From: Lentzea aerocolonigenes
Lineage (GTDB): Bacteria > Actinomycetota > Actinomycetes > Mycobacteriales > Pseudonocardiaceae
DNA length: 64,000 nt
Assembly: GCF_000974445.1 (NCBI RefSeq)
Contig: NZ_BBOJ01000008.1
Span: 124,001-188,000, forward strand
Direction of reading: 5' to 3'
In this document: piece by piece, positions 34,633 through 44,302 of the stretch
Position numbering within the stretch: the stretch's first letter is position 1
Layout: each line of letters starts with the position of its first letter
Made by a program: the position numbers and the translations under genes
The notes under the pieces: model-generated
Told to the model about the DNA's origin: nothing
What the model saw: the letters and a program-made list of their open reading frames with translations, nothing else
Database searches by the model: none

Positions 34633-34658
34633 AAGATGTTCTTGGTTGAGAACATCTT
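34633..34658. promoter_or_regulatory. MarR operator candidate
   Basis: A perfect inverted repeat AAGATGTTCT (34633-34642) and AGAACATCTT (34649-34658) with a 6-base centre, between the marR-like and azoreductase genes. It overlaps the first bases of the azoreductase -35 box, a position fit for repression. Confidence 0.75.
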
Positions 34659-34685
34659 GACTCGGAACTTCTCCACTCGTATGTT
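34657..34685 (+). promoter_or_regulatory. Azoreductase promoter, probably leaderless
   Basis: TTGACT (34657-34662), a 17-base spacer and TATGTT (34680-34685). The expected transcription start is about six to seven bases on, at the ATG at 34692, so the mRNA would have no leader; no ribosome-binding site is present. Confidence 0.65.
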
Positions 34686-34691
34686 CTGGGT

Positions 34692-35273
34692 ATGACCAAT
34701 CTGCTGCACATCGACTCGAGCATCCGCCACGAGGGCTCCGTGACCCGCGAGATCACCGGTGCGTTCGCCGACGTCTGGAGGTCCGTCAACCCCCAGGGCG
34801 GCTACACCCACCGCGACCTGGCCGCGGCGCCGATCCCGCACGTGGACGGCACGGCGCAGGACATCAAGACCGACCTGGTCGCCGAGGTCAGGGCCGCGGA
34901 CGTGATCCTCATCGGCGCACCGATGTACAACTTCTCGATCCCGTCGACGCTCAAGGCGTGGATCGACCAGATCGCGAGCCCGGAGTTCTTCCCGCGCGAG
35001 GACGGCACCTTCGAGCTCGGCGGCAAGCGGGTGGTCGTCGTGACGGCTCGCGGTGGCTCGTACAAGCCGGGCACGCCGCGCGAGGGTTTCGACTTCCAGG
35101 AGCCGTACCTGCGGGCCGTGCTGTCGATGATCGGGCTGGACCAGCACCTGGAGTTCGTCCACGCAGAGCTGACCATGGCCGAGGTGAACCCGCAGCTGCA
35201 CGAGTTCCGCGAGCTGGCGGTCGAGTCGCTGGCCGACGCGCACCGCGTGGTGAAGGAACTCGCGTCCGCCTAA
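34692..35273 (+). CDS. azoR: FMN-dependent NADH:quinone oxidoreductase/azoreductase
   Basis: 193 residues with the flavodoxin-like AzoR fold: LLHIDSSIRHEGSVTREITG binds FMN phosphate, APMYNFSIPSTLKAWIDQI is the family hallmark, and VVVVTARGGSYKPGTPREGF forms the third loop. It reduces quinones or azo bonds by two electrons with NADH, in the cytoplasm. Length is near the usual 195-210. Controlled most likely by the divergent MarR protein through the palindrome at 34633-34658. Confidence 0.92.
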   Translation: MTNLLHIDSSIRHEGSVTREITGAFADVWRSVNPQGGYTHRDLAAAPIPHVDGTAQDIKTDLVAEVRAADVILIGAPMYNFSIPSTLKAWIDQIASPEFFPREDGTFELGGKRVVVVTARGGSYKPGTPREGFDFQEPYLRAVLSMIGLDQHLEFVHAELTMAEVNPQLHEFRELAVESLADAHRVVKELASA

Positions 35274-35283
35274 TGTCGGTCGG

Positions 35284-35670
35284 GTGATCGACAAGGTTGC
35301 TTGGGTTCACGTCCTCGACGGACGGGTGCTCGTCGCCCGTTCGCACGGCAAGGACACGTTCTACGTGCCCGGCGGCAAGCGCGAGCCGGGTGAGTCCGAC
35401 GTCGAGACGCTCGTGCGCGAGATCCGCGAGGAGCTGTCCGTCGACGTCTCCGCCGCCGAGCTGCTCGGTGTGTTCGAGGCTCAGGCGCACGGTCGCGCCG
35501 AGGGGGAGACCGTGCGGATGACCTGCTACACGGCGTCTTTCGCGGGAGAGCTGAAGCCGGCGAGCGAGATCGCCGAGCTGGCGTGGTTCACCGCCGCCGA
35601 CGCGGACCGGGTCTCACCGGTCACGCGGATCATCTTCACCCATCTGCACGAGGCCGGACTGCTGGCCTAG
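35284..35670 (+). CDS. NUDIX hydrolase
   Basis: 128 residues from a GTG at 35284. The Nudix box GGKREPGESDVETLVREIREEL is complete apart from the usual spacing freedom, with the REIREEL metal-binding glutamates present. It hydrolyses a nucleoside diphosphate linked to another moiety; the substrate is not predictable. No ribosome-binding site precedes the GTG, but TAATGT (35271-35276) stands seven bases upstream, consistent with a leaderless message. Confidence 0.9.
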   Translation: MIDKVAWVHVLDGRVLVARSHGKDTFYVPGGKREPGESDVETLVREIREELSVDVSAAELLGVFEAQAHGRAEGETVRMTCYTASFAGELKPASEIAELAWFTAADADRVSPVTRIIFTHLHEAGLLA

Positions 35671-35713
35671 TCTGGTAAGCGCTTTCCGGGCAGCGGGTGG
35701 CCACTCCATCTGG

Positions 35714-36835
35714 TCAGCCGCTTCGCGCGGGGGCTCGACGCGCTGTGAAGCGGCGCGTCCGGCTCCCGTGCGCCCAGAAGGCGGCGGCCGTGCTGAGCAC
35801 GGCGATGATCACGTAGATCGCCGTGAAGCCGAGGTGCGCGACGAGCACCGCGCCCACCGCGAGGCCGAGCGGCCCCGCGGTGAACACGATGCTGATCGCG
35901 GTGGCGCTGACCCGGCCGATCACCGCGGGCGGCGTGCGCTGCTGGACGAGGGTGGCGACCGCGATCACGGCCCAGGCGAGACCTGCACCGTGCACGAACC
36001 CGGCCGCGAGGACCGCGGGCAGCCAGGCCGTCGTGCGGGCCAGCGCCGCGACCGCGATCAGGGCGAGTCCCACCGCGACGTTCGCGCGTCGTCCCAGCAG
36101 GCCCGCGACGACCGATCCGGCGCCCTGGGCGGCGGTCAGCACGCCGAGGAACTCCGGTCCGTGGTGCAGGCCCTTCTCCACCAGTGAGAACGCCGCCGCG
36201 GTGTGCAGTGAGCCCGCGAACAACGCCGTTGCCGCACCAGCGATCGGCCAGATCAGGGCCTTCAGGTGCGGCCAGCTGGGTGACTCGTGCGGTGCGGGCG
36301 GTGGTTCGGCGACGCGGATCATGCTGGTGGCCGCCGCGGCGAACAGGAACGACAGGGCGTCGATCGCCACCACCGGCCACGCGCCGTACGCGGCGAACAG
36401 GGCCGCGCCCGCCAGCGGTGCGACGAGCTTCATGCCTTCCTGCAACGACATCCGCAGTCCGTTGATCCTCGCGAGCCGGTCCGGTGGCAGCAACGCCACG
36501 AGCAACGCCGGTTCGGCGGCGCTCACCAGCACTGCTTTCGTGCCGTAGACCAGCAGCACCGCGAAGACCACCCAGATCTCGTCGGTGAAGAACAGCACGG
36601 CGAGCACCGGGACGATCGCCAGGTCGGTCCAGACGAGCAGGGGCTTCTTGCGGCGCGCGTCCACGAACCTGCCGAGCCACGGCGAGAGCACACCCGGCGC
36701 GTACACGCACAGCAGCGCGAGAGTCGCGAGGGCGTCGCTGCCCGTCAGCGTCTTCACCCAGACTCCGGCGACCAGGTACATCGCGCTCGTTCCGAAGAAG
36801 GACAGCGCAAGACCCGCGAAGTACCACCGCACCAC
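35714..36835 (-). CDS. MFS efflux transporter, divergent from rifampin monooxygenase
   Basis: 373 residues from a GTG behind a G-run seven bases upstream. About ten to twelve membrane segments with an MFS loop motif GRFVDARRKKPLLVWTDLAI after helix 2. It belongs to the compact MFS_3-like drug-exporter group. The gene is divergent from the rifampin monooxygenase gene. A candidate promoter (TTGCCG on the minus strand 36922-36917, 17-base spacer, TATATG 36899-36894) puts its -35 box inside the shared palindrome, so export of rifamycins or their breakdown products is a reasonable inference, not shown by sequence alone. Confidence 0.85.
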   Translation of the reverse strand: MVRWYFAGLALSFFGTSAMYLVAGVWVKTLTGSDALATLALLCVYAPGVLSPWLGRFVDARRKKPLLVWTDLAIVPVLAVLFFTDEIWVVFAVLLVYGTKAVLVSAAEPALLVALLPPDRLARINGLRMSLQEGMKLVAPLAGAALFAAYGAWPVVAIDALSFLFAAAATSMIRVAEPPPAPHESPSWPHLKALIWPIAGAATALFAGSLHTAAAFSLVEKGLHHGPEFLGVLTAAQGAGSVVAGLLGRRANVAVGLALIAVAALARTTAWLPAVLAAGFVHGAGLAWAVIAVATLVQQRTPPAVIGRVSATAISIVFTAGPLGLAVGAVLVAHLGFTAIYVIIAVLSTAAAFWAHGSRTRRFTARRAPARSG

Positions 36836-36893
36836 GTCGCAACCCCCCCAGATACGACGGAAGGAGGCGAGCAGCGCTCTCCTCCCACTTCAA

Positions 36894-38409
<1,516 letters not shown>

Positions 38410-38475
38410 CCGCTCCAATCGCCAGGCCGAGGTCACCCGTTCGGGGGCCGGGGGCGCGCTGTCACACTGTGCGGC

Positions 38476-39426
38476 GTGTCCGAGCCGACGAACGCCGTGC
38501 TGCTCCGCGCAGCCGAGCTCACCGCCTCGGGGAAGCCTCGGCAGGCCATCGACCTGCTGCGGCCCCTCGTGGCGGCGAACCCTCGGCACGCCGAGGCGTG
38601 GTGCCGGCTCGCGGCCGCCCACCTCGACCTCGGTGAGGCGGACCGGGCACTCGACTCGGCCAAGCGGGCGATGACCCTCGACGGCGAGCCCGCCTGGCCG
38701 CAGCGGCTGGCGGCGCTCGCGTTGAGCGACCTCGGCCGGCACCAGGAGGCGGCGGTCGCGGCACGCGAGTCCGTGCGCCGCAAGCCCGGCGACTGGCGGT
38801 GCTACGTCGTGCTGGCCGAGGTGCTCGCCGACGCTCCGGACGGTGCCGTGGAGGCGTTCGACTCGGCCCTGCACGCTTCCCAGCTCGCGCCGAGCGAGGC
38901 GCGGGCGTTCCAGGTGCTCGGCGACGCGGCCCTGCGTCTGCGCGACTGGGGCACCGCGGAGCACGCGTACCGCACGGCGATCAAGCTCGACCCGTCCGAC
39001 GCCGACTCCAAGGCGAACCTCGCGACCGTGCAACGGCGGCGTTCGGCCAAGCCCGCGCCGGTGCAGTTGAACAAGCTCCAGGTGTGGCGCGCGCTGCGCA
39101 TGCTGTCGTTGCTGCTCGTCGGCGGCGGTTTACTCGCGTTGATCGCGGGCATGCCGCGGCCCACGCCCTACCTCGGGTTCTTCACCGCCGCCCTGGTGCT
39201 GTGCTGCCTGGTCGTGGCGTTGCGCCTGCGGCCGTTCAGGATGCTGTTCGGCCTGCGCAAGCTTGCCGTGACGGTGTCGCTGCTCGCCGCGTCGGCTCTC
39301 ATCCTGACGGCGTGGACGGTCGCGTTGCTGTTCGGCGCAACCACGATGCAGCCGCTTGTGCTTTCCTGGTTGTGCGCTGTCGTGGGGGGAGCGCTCGTCT
39401 ACGTCGGAGGAGGCAGGAAGCGGTGA
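38476..39426 (+). CDS. TPR-repeat membrane protein
   Basis: 316 residues from a GTG at 38476. About five TPR units in residues 5-190 (AEAWCRLAAAHLDLGEADRAL, ARAFQVLGDAALRLRDWGTA), then four hydrophobic segments (about 205-235, 235-250, 260-285, 295-312). So it is a TPR domain anchored in the membrane, probably a scaffold. The next gene starts within its stop codon (TGATG), and the SecDF gene follows, suggesting one operon linked to the envelope. No specific function is recognised. Confidence 0.8.
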   Translation: MSEPTNAVLLRAAELTASGKPRQAIDLLRPLVAANPRHAEAWCRLAAAHLDLGEADRALDSAKRAMTLDGEPAWPQRLAALALSDLGRHQEAAVAARESVRRKPGDWRCYVVLAEVLADAPDGAVEAFDSALHASQLAPSEARAFQVLGDAALRLRDWGTAEHAYRTAIKLDPSDADSKANLATVQRRRSAKPAPVQLNKLQVWRALRMLSLLLVGGGLLALIAGMPRPTPYLGFFTAALVLCCLVVALRLRPFRMLFGLRKLAVTVSLLAASALILTAWTVALLFGATTMQPLVLSWLCAVVGGALVYVGGGRKR

Positions 39427-39752
39427 TGCGTCGCAACGCGGTCGCGCTCGCGTTCCTGCTGTTCCTCGGACAGCTGTTCATCGTCGCCGCGCCCGCGGAG
39501 CCCGCGCCCGCCTCCGGTTCCGTCGTCCGCCACGGCCACGACTTCGCGAACCTGCCCGGCGCCGCGCCCAAACCGCACAACCGCAACGCGGCGCAGGTCC
39601 CGCAGTCCCAGCTGCCGATGGACTCCCCGCCGGTCGCGAAGCCCTCGCTGCCCGTCCGCTTCATCGTCTCCTTCGCCCGGCGCGTGCACCGCACGCCCGA
39701 CGGCATCCGCTGGACCCCGCAGCGGGACCGCTCTCCGCCTTCCGGTCGCTGA
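39426..39752 (+). CDS. Small exported protein of unknown function
   Basis: 108 residues starting one base inside the previous stop codon, with AGGAAG upstream. The N-terminus is a signal peptide or anchor (MRRNAVALAFLLFLGQLFIV), then a Pro/Ala-rich region and a basic tail (RVHRTPDGIRWTPQRDRSPP). No recognisable domain. Its place between a TPR membrane protein and SecDF suggests an envelope role. Confidence 0.6.
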   Translation: MRRNAVALAFLLFLGQLFIVAAPAEPAPASGSVVRHGHDFANLPGAAPKPHNRNAAQVPQSQLPMDSPPVAKPSLPVRFIVSFARRVHRTPDGIRWTPQRDRSPPSGR

Positions 39753-39793
39753 AACCCGTTTCCAGCAACCAATTCCGGAAGGCTTTCCCAACC

Positions 39794-41947
39794 ATGTCGC
39801 GTGACAACGCGCGACGGGGTCTCCTCGTGCGCGCACTGGCAGCGCTCGGGGTCCTCGTCGCGTCCACTTTCCTGCTGCTCACCACCGATCCCCGCCTCGG
39901 CCTCGACCTGCGCGGCGGAACCCAGATCGTCCTCGAGGCCAAGGGCGACGCCGACGCCGCCGACCGCTCACTGGAGGTGTTGAGGCGCCGGGTCGACGCT
40001 TTGGGCGTCGCCGAACCGGTGATCGCCCGCTCCGGCGAGAACCGCATCGTCGTCGAACTGCCCGGCGTCCAGGACCCCGAGGAGGCCGTGAAGGTCCTCG
40101 GCCGCACCGCGCAGCTCCTGGTGCAGCGCAACGGCCAGACCGTCATGACCGGCGAGGGCATCTCGGACGCCACGTCCGTGCGCAACCCGCAGGGCGCGGG
40201 TTTCCTGGTCAACATCCAGTTCCGCGGCGACGCGCCGTCGAAGTGGCAGAAGGTCACCGGTGAGGCGGCCTGCGAACCGTCCGGCACGCCCGGCCGCCAG
40301 ATCGCGTTCGTGCTGGACGGCAAGCCGATCTCGTCGCCGGAGGTCAGCCTCGACACGCCGTGCGGCGCCGGCCAGGCGGGTGGTGCCACGTCGATCACCG
40401 GCCGGTTCTCCCAGGAGGAGGCCAAGGAACTGGCCCTGGTCATCCGTTCCGGCGCGCTGCCCGTGCCGGTCGAGGTGATCGAACAGCGCACCGTCGGGGC
40501 GACGCTCGGTGCCGAGGCGATCGAGGCCAGCGCTCAGGCCGCGATCATCGGCATCGCGCTCACCTCGGTGTTCCTGATCTTCGCCTACCGGTTGGCGGGG
40601 TTCCTCGCCGTGGTGGCTCTGGCCGGTTACGCGGCCGTCGCCTACGCGGGGCTGCTGGCCGTGGGCGCGACGTTGACGTTGCCAGGCCTGGCCGGTTTCG
40701 TGCTCGCGATCGGCATGGCGGTCGACGCGAACGTCCTGATCTTCGAACGGGCGCGGGAGGAGTACGCCCGCAAACCGAACCTGCGGCGCGCCGCGGAGGG
40801 AGGTTTCCGCGGTGCGCTGAGCGCGATCGCCGACTCGAACGTGACGACCCTGCTGGCGGCCGGTCTGCTGTTCTGGCTGGCCACGGGCCCGGTGCGCGGC
40901 TTCGGCGTCACGTTGACCATCGGTGTGCTGGCGTCGATGTTCAGCGCCCTCGTGCTGTCGCGCGTGCTGGTGCTGTGGCTGTTCGGCACCCGGTTCGTGG
41001 CGAAGCGCCCGCGGTTGAGCGGCCTGCACACGTTGGGCTGGGTGCGCCGGCGGCTGTCCGTCGTGCTGTACCGCCGTCCGTCGTTGTGGCTGATCAGCGC
41101 CGGTGCCGTGGTGCTGGTGGCGGTCGCGGGCCTGTTCGTGCGCGGCCTGAACCTGGGCGTCGAGTTCACCGGCGGCCGCATGCTCGACTTCACCGCGGGC
41201 GGCCCGATCGACGCCGGCAGGGTGCGCACCGCGTTGTCCGACGCGGGTTTCCCGGACGTGGTCGTCTCGTCCTCTGGCTCCGAGGTCTCCCTGCGCACCG
41301 GCCCGATCGACGACGCGCAGTCGTCCCGCATCGGCCAGGTCGTCTCCTCGGCGGTGGACGGCGGCGCCCGCCAGTCGAGCAACGAGCTGATCGGCCCGTC
41401 GCTGTCGTCCGAACTGCGCCGCAACGCCGTCATCGGCCTGGCCATCGCCGTGCTCGCCCAGCTCGGCTACCTGGCCGTCCGCTTCGACTGGCGCCTGGGC
41501 CTCGCCACGGTCGCCGCCCTGCTCAGCGACGTGCTGGTCCTGATCGGCGTGTTCGCGTGGCTGGGCAAGACGGCCGACGGCGTGTTCCTCGCGGCCCTGC
41601 TGACCGTGATCGGCTACTCGGTGAACGACTCGGTGGTGGTCTTCGACCGCCTGCGCTCGTTGCGCGGCTCCCGGTTGAAGGCGCCTTACCCGGACGTGGT
41701 CTCGGACGCGGTCGTGCAGACCGTGCCCCGCACCGTGAACACGGGCATCGGCGTGCTCTTCGTGCTGTCGGCGTTGCTGGTGCTCGGCGACGGCTCGTTG
41801 GCCAACTTCGCGACGGCGCTGCTCATCGGACTGATCGCCGGCACCGCGTCCACAGTGGTCACCGCAGCCCCGGTCGCCCTCTGGCTGGAGTCGCGCTGGC
41901 CGCGTCGAGCAGTTTCGAAGAAGCGCGTCTCGGAGGTGCGGGCCTAG
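39794..41947 (+). CDS. secDF: Fused SecDF protein-export membrane protein (paralogue)
   Basis: 717 residues from the ATG at 39794. The SecD half has LGLDLRGGTQIVLEAKG, a compact P1 domain, and membrane segment motif AIGMAVDANVLIFERAREEY. The SecF half has LGVEFTGGRMLDFTAGG and VIGYSVNDSVVVFDRLRSLR. SecDF uses the proton gradient to pull proteins out of the Sec channel. The natural fusion and the short periplasmic region, away from yajC/secD/secF neighbours, indicate a secondary SecDF such as many actinomycetes carry besides separate SecD and SecF; the absence of yajC here supports that. Confidence 0.9.
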   Translation: MSRDNARRGLLVRALAALGVLVASTFLLLTTDPRLGLDLRGGTQIVLEAKGDADAADRSLEVLRRRVDALGVAEPVIARSGENRIVVELPGVQDPEEAVKVLGRTAQLLVQRNGQTVMTGEGISDATSVRNPQGAGFLVNIQFRGDAPSKWQKVTGEAACEPSGTPGRQIAFVLDGKPISSPEVSLDTPCGAGQAGGATSITGRFSQEEAKELALVIRSGALPVPVEVIEQRTVGATLGAEAIEASAQAAIIGIALTSVFLIFAYRLAGFLAVVALAGYAAVAYAGLLAVGATLTLPGLAGFVLAIGMAVDANVLIFERAREEYARKPNLRRAAEGGFRGALSAIADSNVTTLLAAGLLFWLATGPVRGFGVTLTIGVLASMFSALVLSRVLVLWLFGTRFVAKRPRLSGLHTLGWVRRRLSVVLYRRPSLWLISAGAVVLVAVAGLFVRGLNLGVEFTGGRMLDFTAGGPIDAGRVRTALSDAGFPDVVVSSSGSEVSLRTGPIDDAQSSRIGQVVSSAVDGGARQSSNELIGPSLSSELRRNAVIGLAIAVLAQLGYLAVRFDWRLGLATVAALLSDVLVLIGVFAWLGKTADGVFLAALLTVIGYSVNDSVVVFDRLRSLRGSRLKAPYPDVVSDAVVQTVPRTVNTGIGVLFVLSALLVLGDGSLANFATALLIGLIAGTASTVVTAAPVALWLESRWPRRAVSKKRVSEVRA

Positions 41948-41956
41948 CGTTTGCGC

Positions 41957-42328
41957 ATGATTACTCACGCGCACTCGATGACCATCAACGTCGGGGACCT
42001 GGACGAGGGCCTGCGGTTCTACGTGGACGTGCTGGGTTGGGAGAAGCGGCAGGACAACAACGAGGCCGGCCTGCGCTGGCTGACCGTCGCTCCTCCCGGC
42101 GCCCAGACGGCGTTCGCGCTGACGGTTTCCGACACGCCCAACGTGTCGTTCTCGACGGGCTGTGGGGTCTCGCTGATCACCGACGACATCGACGCCGACG
42201 TCGCGGCGTTCGAGCGGGAGGGGGTGCGGGTGAAGGCGGCGCCGGAGACCATGCCGTGGGGTGATCGGGCGACCTGGTTCAGCGACCCGTTCGGCAACGA
42301 GTTCTTCCTCGTTCAGCCCGCTTCGTAG
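41957..42328 (+). CDS. VOC-family (glyoxalase-like) protein
   Basis: 123 residues; one vicinal-oxygen-chelate module (THAHSMTINVGDLDEGLRFY, DVLGWEKRQ, RATWFSDPFGNEFFLVQP). The ATG at 41957 has TAGCGT six bases upstream and no ribosome-binding site, suggesting a leaderless mRNA. Members include glyoxalases, dioxygenases and resistance proteins; the substrate is unknown. Confidence 0.85.
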   Translation: MITHAHSMTINVGDLDEGLRFYVDVLGWEKRQDNNEAGLRWLTVAPPGAQTAFALTVSDTPNVSFSTGCGVSLITDDIDADVAAFEREGVRVKAAPETMPWGDRATWFSDPFGNEFFLVQPAS

Positions 42329-42341
42329 CAGAGTGGGCGGC

Positions 42342-43502
42342 ATGACCTCTTTCGCCGCGTACCAGAACGAGATCTACCTGCAGGGGCTCGGCGGCGCGGT
42401 GCCGCCGTTCACCACCGACCCGGACGCGCTGGAGCAGTCGGCGCGCGAGCGGCTGGGGCCGGGTCCGTTCTGGTACGTGGCGGGAGGCGCGGGCTCCGGC
42501 GCCACCGTGCGGGCGAACCGGGACGCGTTCGAGCGGGTGCGGATCGTGCCGCGGATGCTCACCAACGCGACCGAACGCCACCTCGGTGTCTCGGTGCTGG
42601 GCACGGAGCTGCCCGCGCCGGTGATGCTCGCACCCGTTGGCGTGCAGTCGATCCTGCACCCGGACGGCGAGCTGGCCACCGCCCGTGCCGCGGCCGAGCT
42701 CGGGGTGCCGATGGTGCTGTCGACGGCGTCCTCGCACACCATCGAGGAGGTCGCCGAGGCGTCCGGCGACGGGCCGCGCTGGTACCAGCTGTACTGGCCG
42801 AACGACCCGGACGTGTGCGCATCGCTGCTGGAGCGGGCGAAGAAGGCCGGGTACACGGCGTTGGTCGTCACGCTCGACACGTGGACGCTGGCGTGGCGGC
42901 CGCACGACCTCGACCAGGCGTACCTGCCGTTCCTGCGCGGGGTGGGCACGGCGATCCCGTTCAGCGACCCGGTTTTCCGCGCCGGGCTGCAGAAGTCGCC
43001 CGAGGAGGATCTGCCGATGGCGATCCTGCGGTGGGTGCAGCTCTTCACCGGCACCGACAAGTCGTGGGACCAGCTCGCGTTCCTGCGCGAGCACTGGGAC
43101 GGGCCGATCGTCCTCAAAGGAATCCAGCACCCGGACGACGCGCGCAAGGCCGTCGAGTCCGGAATGGACGGTGTCGTCGTGTCGAACCACGGCGGGCGGC
43201 AGGTCGACGGCGCGGTCGGGTCGCTGGACGTGCTGCCGTCGATCGTCGAGGCGGTGGGGGAGCAGGTCGACGTGCTGTTCGACTCCGGGATCCGCTCCGG
43301 TGCCGACATCGTGAAGGCGCTGGCGCTGGGCGCCAAGGCCGTGATGGTCGGGCGGCCGTTCGCCTACGGACTGGCGCACGGCGGGCAGGTCGGTGTGAAG
43401 CACGTGCTGAGGAGCCTGCTCGCCGACTTCGACCTGACGCTGGGACTGTCGGGTCACCGCAGCCCGGCCGAGCTGGGCCCGGACGCGCTGCGGTTCACCT
43501 GA
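42342..43502 (+). CDS. FMN-dependent alpha-hydroxy-acid oxidase/lactate 2-monooxygenase-like
   Basis: 386 residues from the ATG at 42342. TIM-barrel flavoenzyme: PVMLAPVGVQSILHPDGELA, WYQLYWPNDPD, VTLDTWTLAWRPHDLDQAYL, the active-site VVSNHGGRQVDGAVGSLD (His base and substrate-binding Arg), and FDSGIRSGADIVKALALGAK for FMN phosphate. The RPHDLD segment and length around 390 resemble lactate 2-monooxygenase more than glycolate oxidase. It oxidises L-2-hydroxy acids to keto acids or, with O2, to the decarboxylated acid. Confidence 0.88.
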   Translation: MTSFAAYQNEIYLQGLGGAVPPFTTDPDALEQSARERLGPGPFWYVAGGAGSGATVRANRDAFERVRIVPRMLTNATERHLGVSVLGTELPAPVMLAPVGVQSILHPDGELATARAAAELGVPMVLSTASSHTIEEVAEASGDGPRWYQLYWPNDPDVCASLLERAKKAGYTALVVTLDTWTLAWRPHDLDQAYLPFLRGVGTAIPFSDPVFRAGLQKSPEEDLPMAILRWVQLFTGTDKSWDQLAFLREHWDGPIVLKGIQHPDDARKAVESGMDGVVVSNHGGRQVDGAVGSLDVLPSIVEAVGEQVDVLFDSGIRSGADIVKALALGAKAVMVGRPFAYGLAHGGQVGVKHVLRSLLADFDLTLGLSGHRSPAELGPDALRFT

Positions 43503-43512
43503 CGAACGAGTA

Positions 43513-44292
43513 CTACGGCATCGTCGCGGTCATCCGGGCGAGCGTGGCGAAGTCGGCTGGCTGCACCCGCAGCCAGCCCTCGCTCTTCGCCGCGAGGTAC
43601 CGCCCGCTCGGCGTGTCGATGTACGAGAGCGGAGCGAGGCAACGCTGCTTGCGGCCCCGGTGGTCGCGCTTGGCCGAGTAGACCTGACCGGCACCGGTGC
43701 GCGGCTGGCCCATGATCTCCTTGAGCTGCGCCACCAGCTGGTCGTTCGGCGTGCTCGTCGGACGGCTCTGCTGCATGAACGAGCCCGTGTCCTCATAGGA
43801 CGGCTGACGCTTCTGCTTCAGCGCGTCCTCCGGCACCGTGATCGGGTTGCCCTTGCCGGCCGGCGTGGGCGGCAGCGCGCCGACGAGCGCCTGCGGTGCC
43901 TCCTCCGGGCGGACGGGCTCCAGCACGAACTGCTGGTCCGGCGTCAGCACGATGCGCAGCGCGTCCTGGCCGTTCGACACGACCAGCGCGCTCTGCTGCG
44001 GGCCGTCCTTCACGCTGAAGTACGCCCAGTACTCGACGCCCGCCTCCACCACGAGCCGCAGCGCGCCGGCCAGGTCCGGGTGGACCTGGCTGCCGCGCGC
44101 GAGCCCGGTCTGTTCGAGTTGCGCCCACGCCGTGCGCTGCAACTGGTCGAGCTCGCTCAGGTCGCCCGACTCGAGGCGTTCCTCGTCGTAGTCGACCTGG
44201 GCGAGCAGCGCACGGTGCAACGACGGCAGGCCCGCCGCCTGCCACGCCTGGTAGAGCGCGGTGACTGGAATGGCGACCCTGCTTCTCAGCAC
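43513..44292 (-). CDS. espG: ESX secretion-associated protein EspG
   Basis: 259 residues from a GTG with GGAG upstream. N-terminus AIPVTALYQAWQAAGLPSLHRAL, middle VVEAGVEYWAYFSVKDGPQQ, and C-terminal basic segment VYSAKRDHRGRKQRCLAPLSYIDT are typical of the EspG family. EspG is the cytoplasmic chaperone that binds the tip of PE-PPE-type substrate dimers and takes them to the type VII secretion ATPase. It ends the four-gene ESX substrate cluster, directly after the PPE-like gene. Confidence 0.88.
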   Translation of the reverse strand: MLRSRVAIPVTALYQAWQAAGLPSLHRALLAQVDYDEERLESGDLSELDQLQRTAWAQLEQTGLARGSQVHPDLAGALRLVVEAGVEYWAYFSVKDGPQQSALVVSNGQDALRIVLTPDQQFVLEPVRPEEAPQALVGALPPTPAGKGNPITVPEDALKQKRQPSYEDTGSFMQQSRPTSTPNDQLVAQLKEIMGQPRTGAGQVYSAKRDHRGRKQRCLAPLSYIDTPSGRYLAAKSEGWLRVQPADFATLARMTATMP

Positions 44293-44302
44293 GACTTTCT
44301 CC

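Noticed and set aside
39968-42343. 791-codon minus-strand ORF opposite secDF
   Set aside because: Antisense shadow rich in His/Gln/Arg; the plus strand encodes complete SecDF and VOC motifs.
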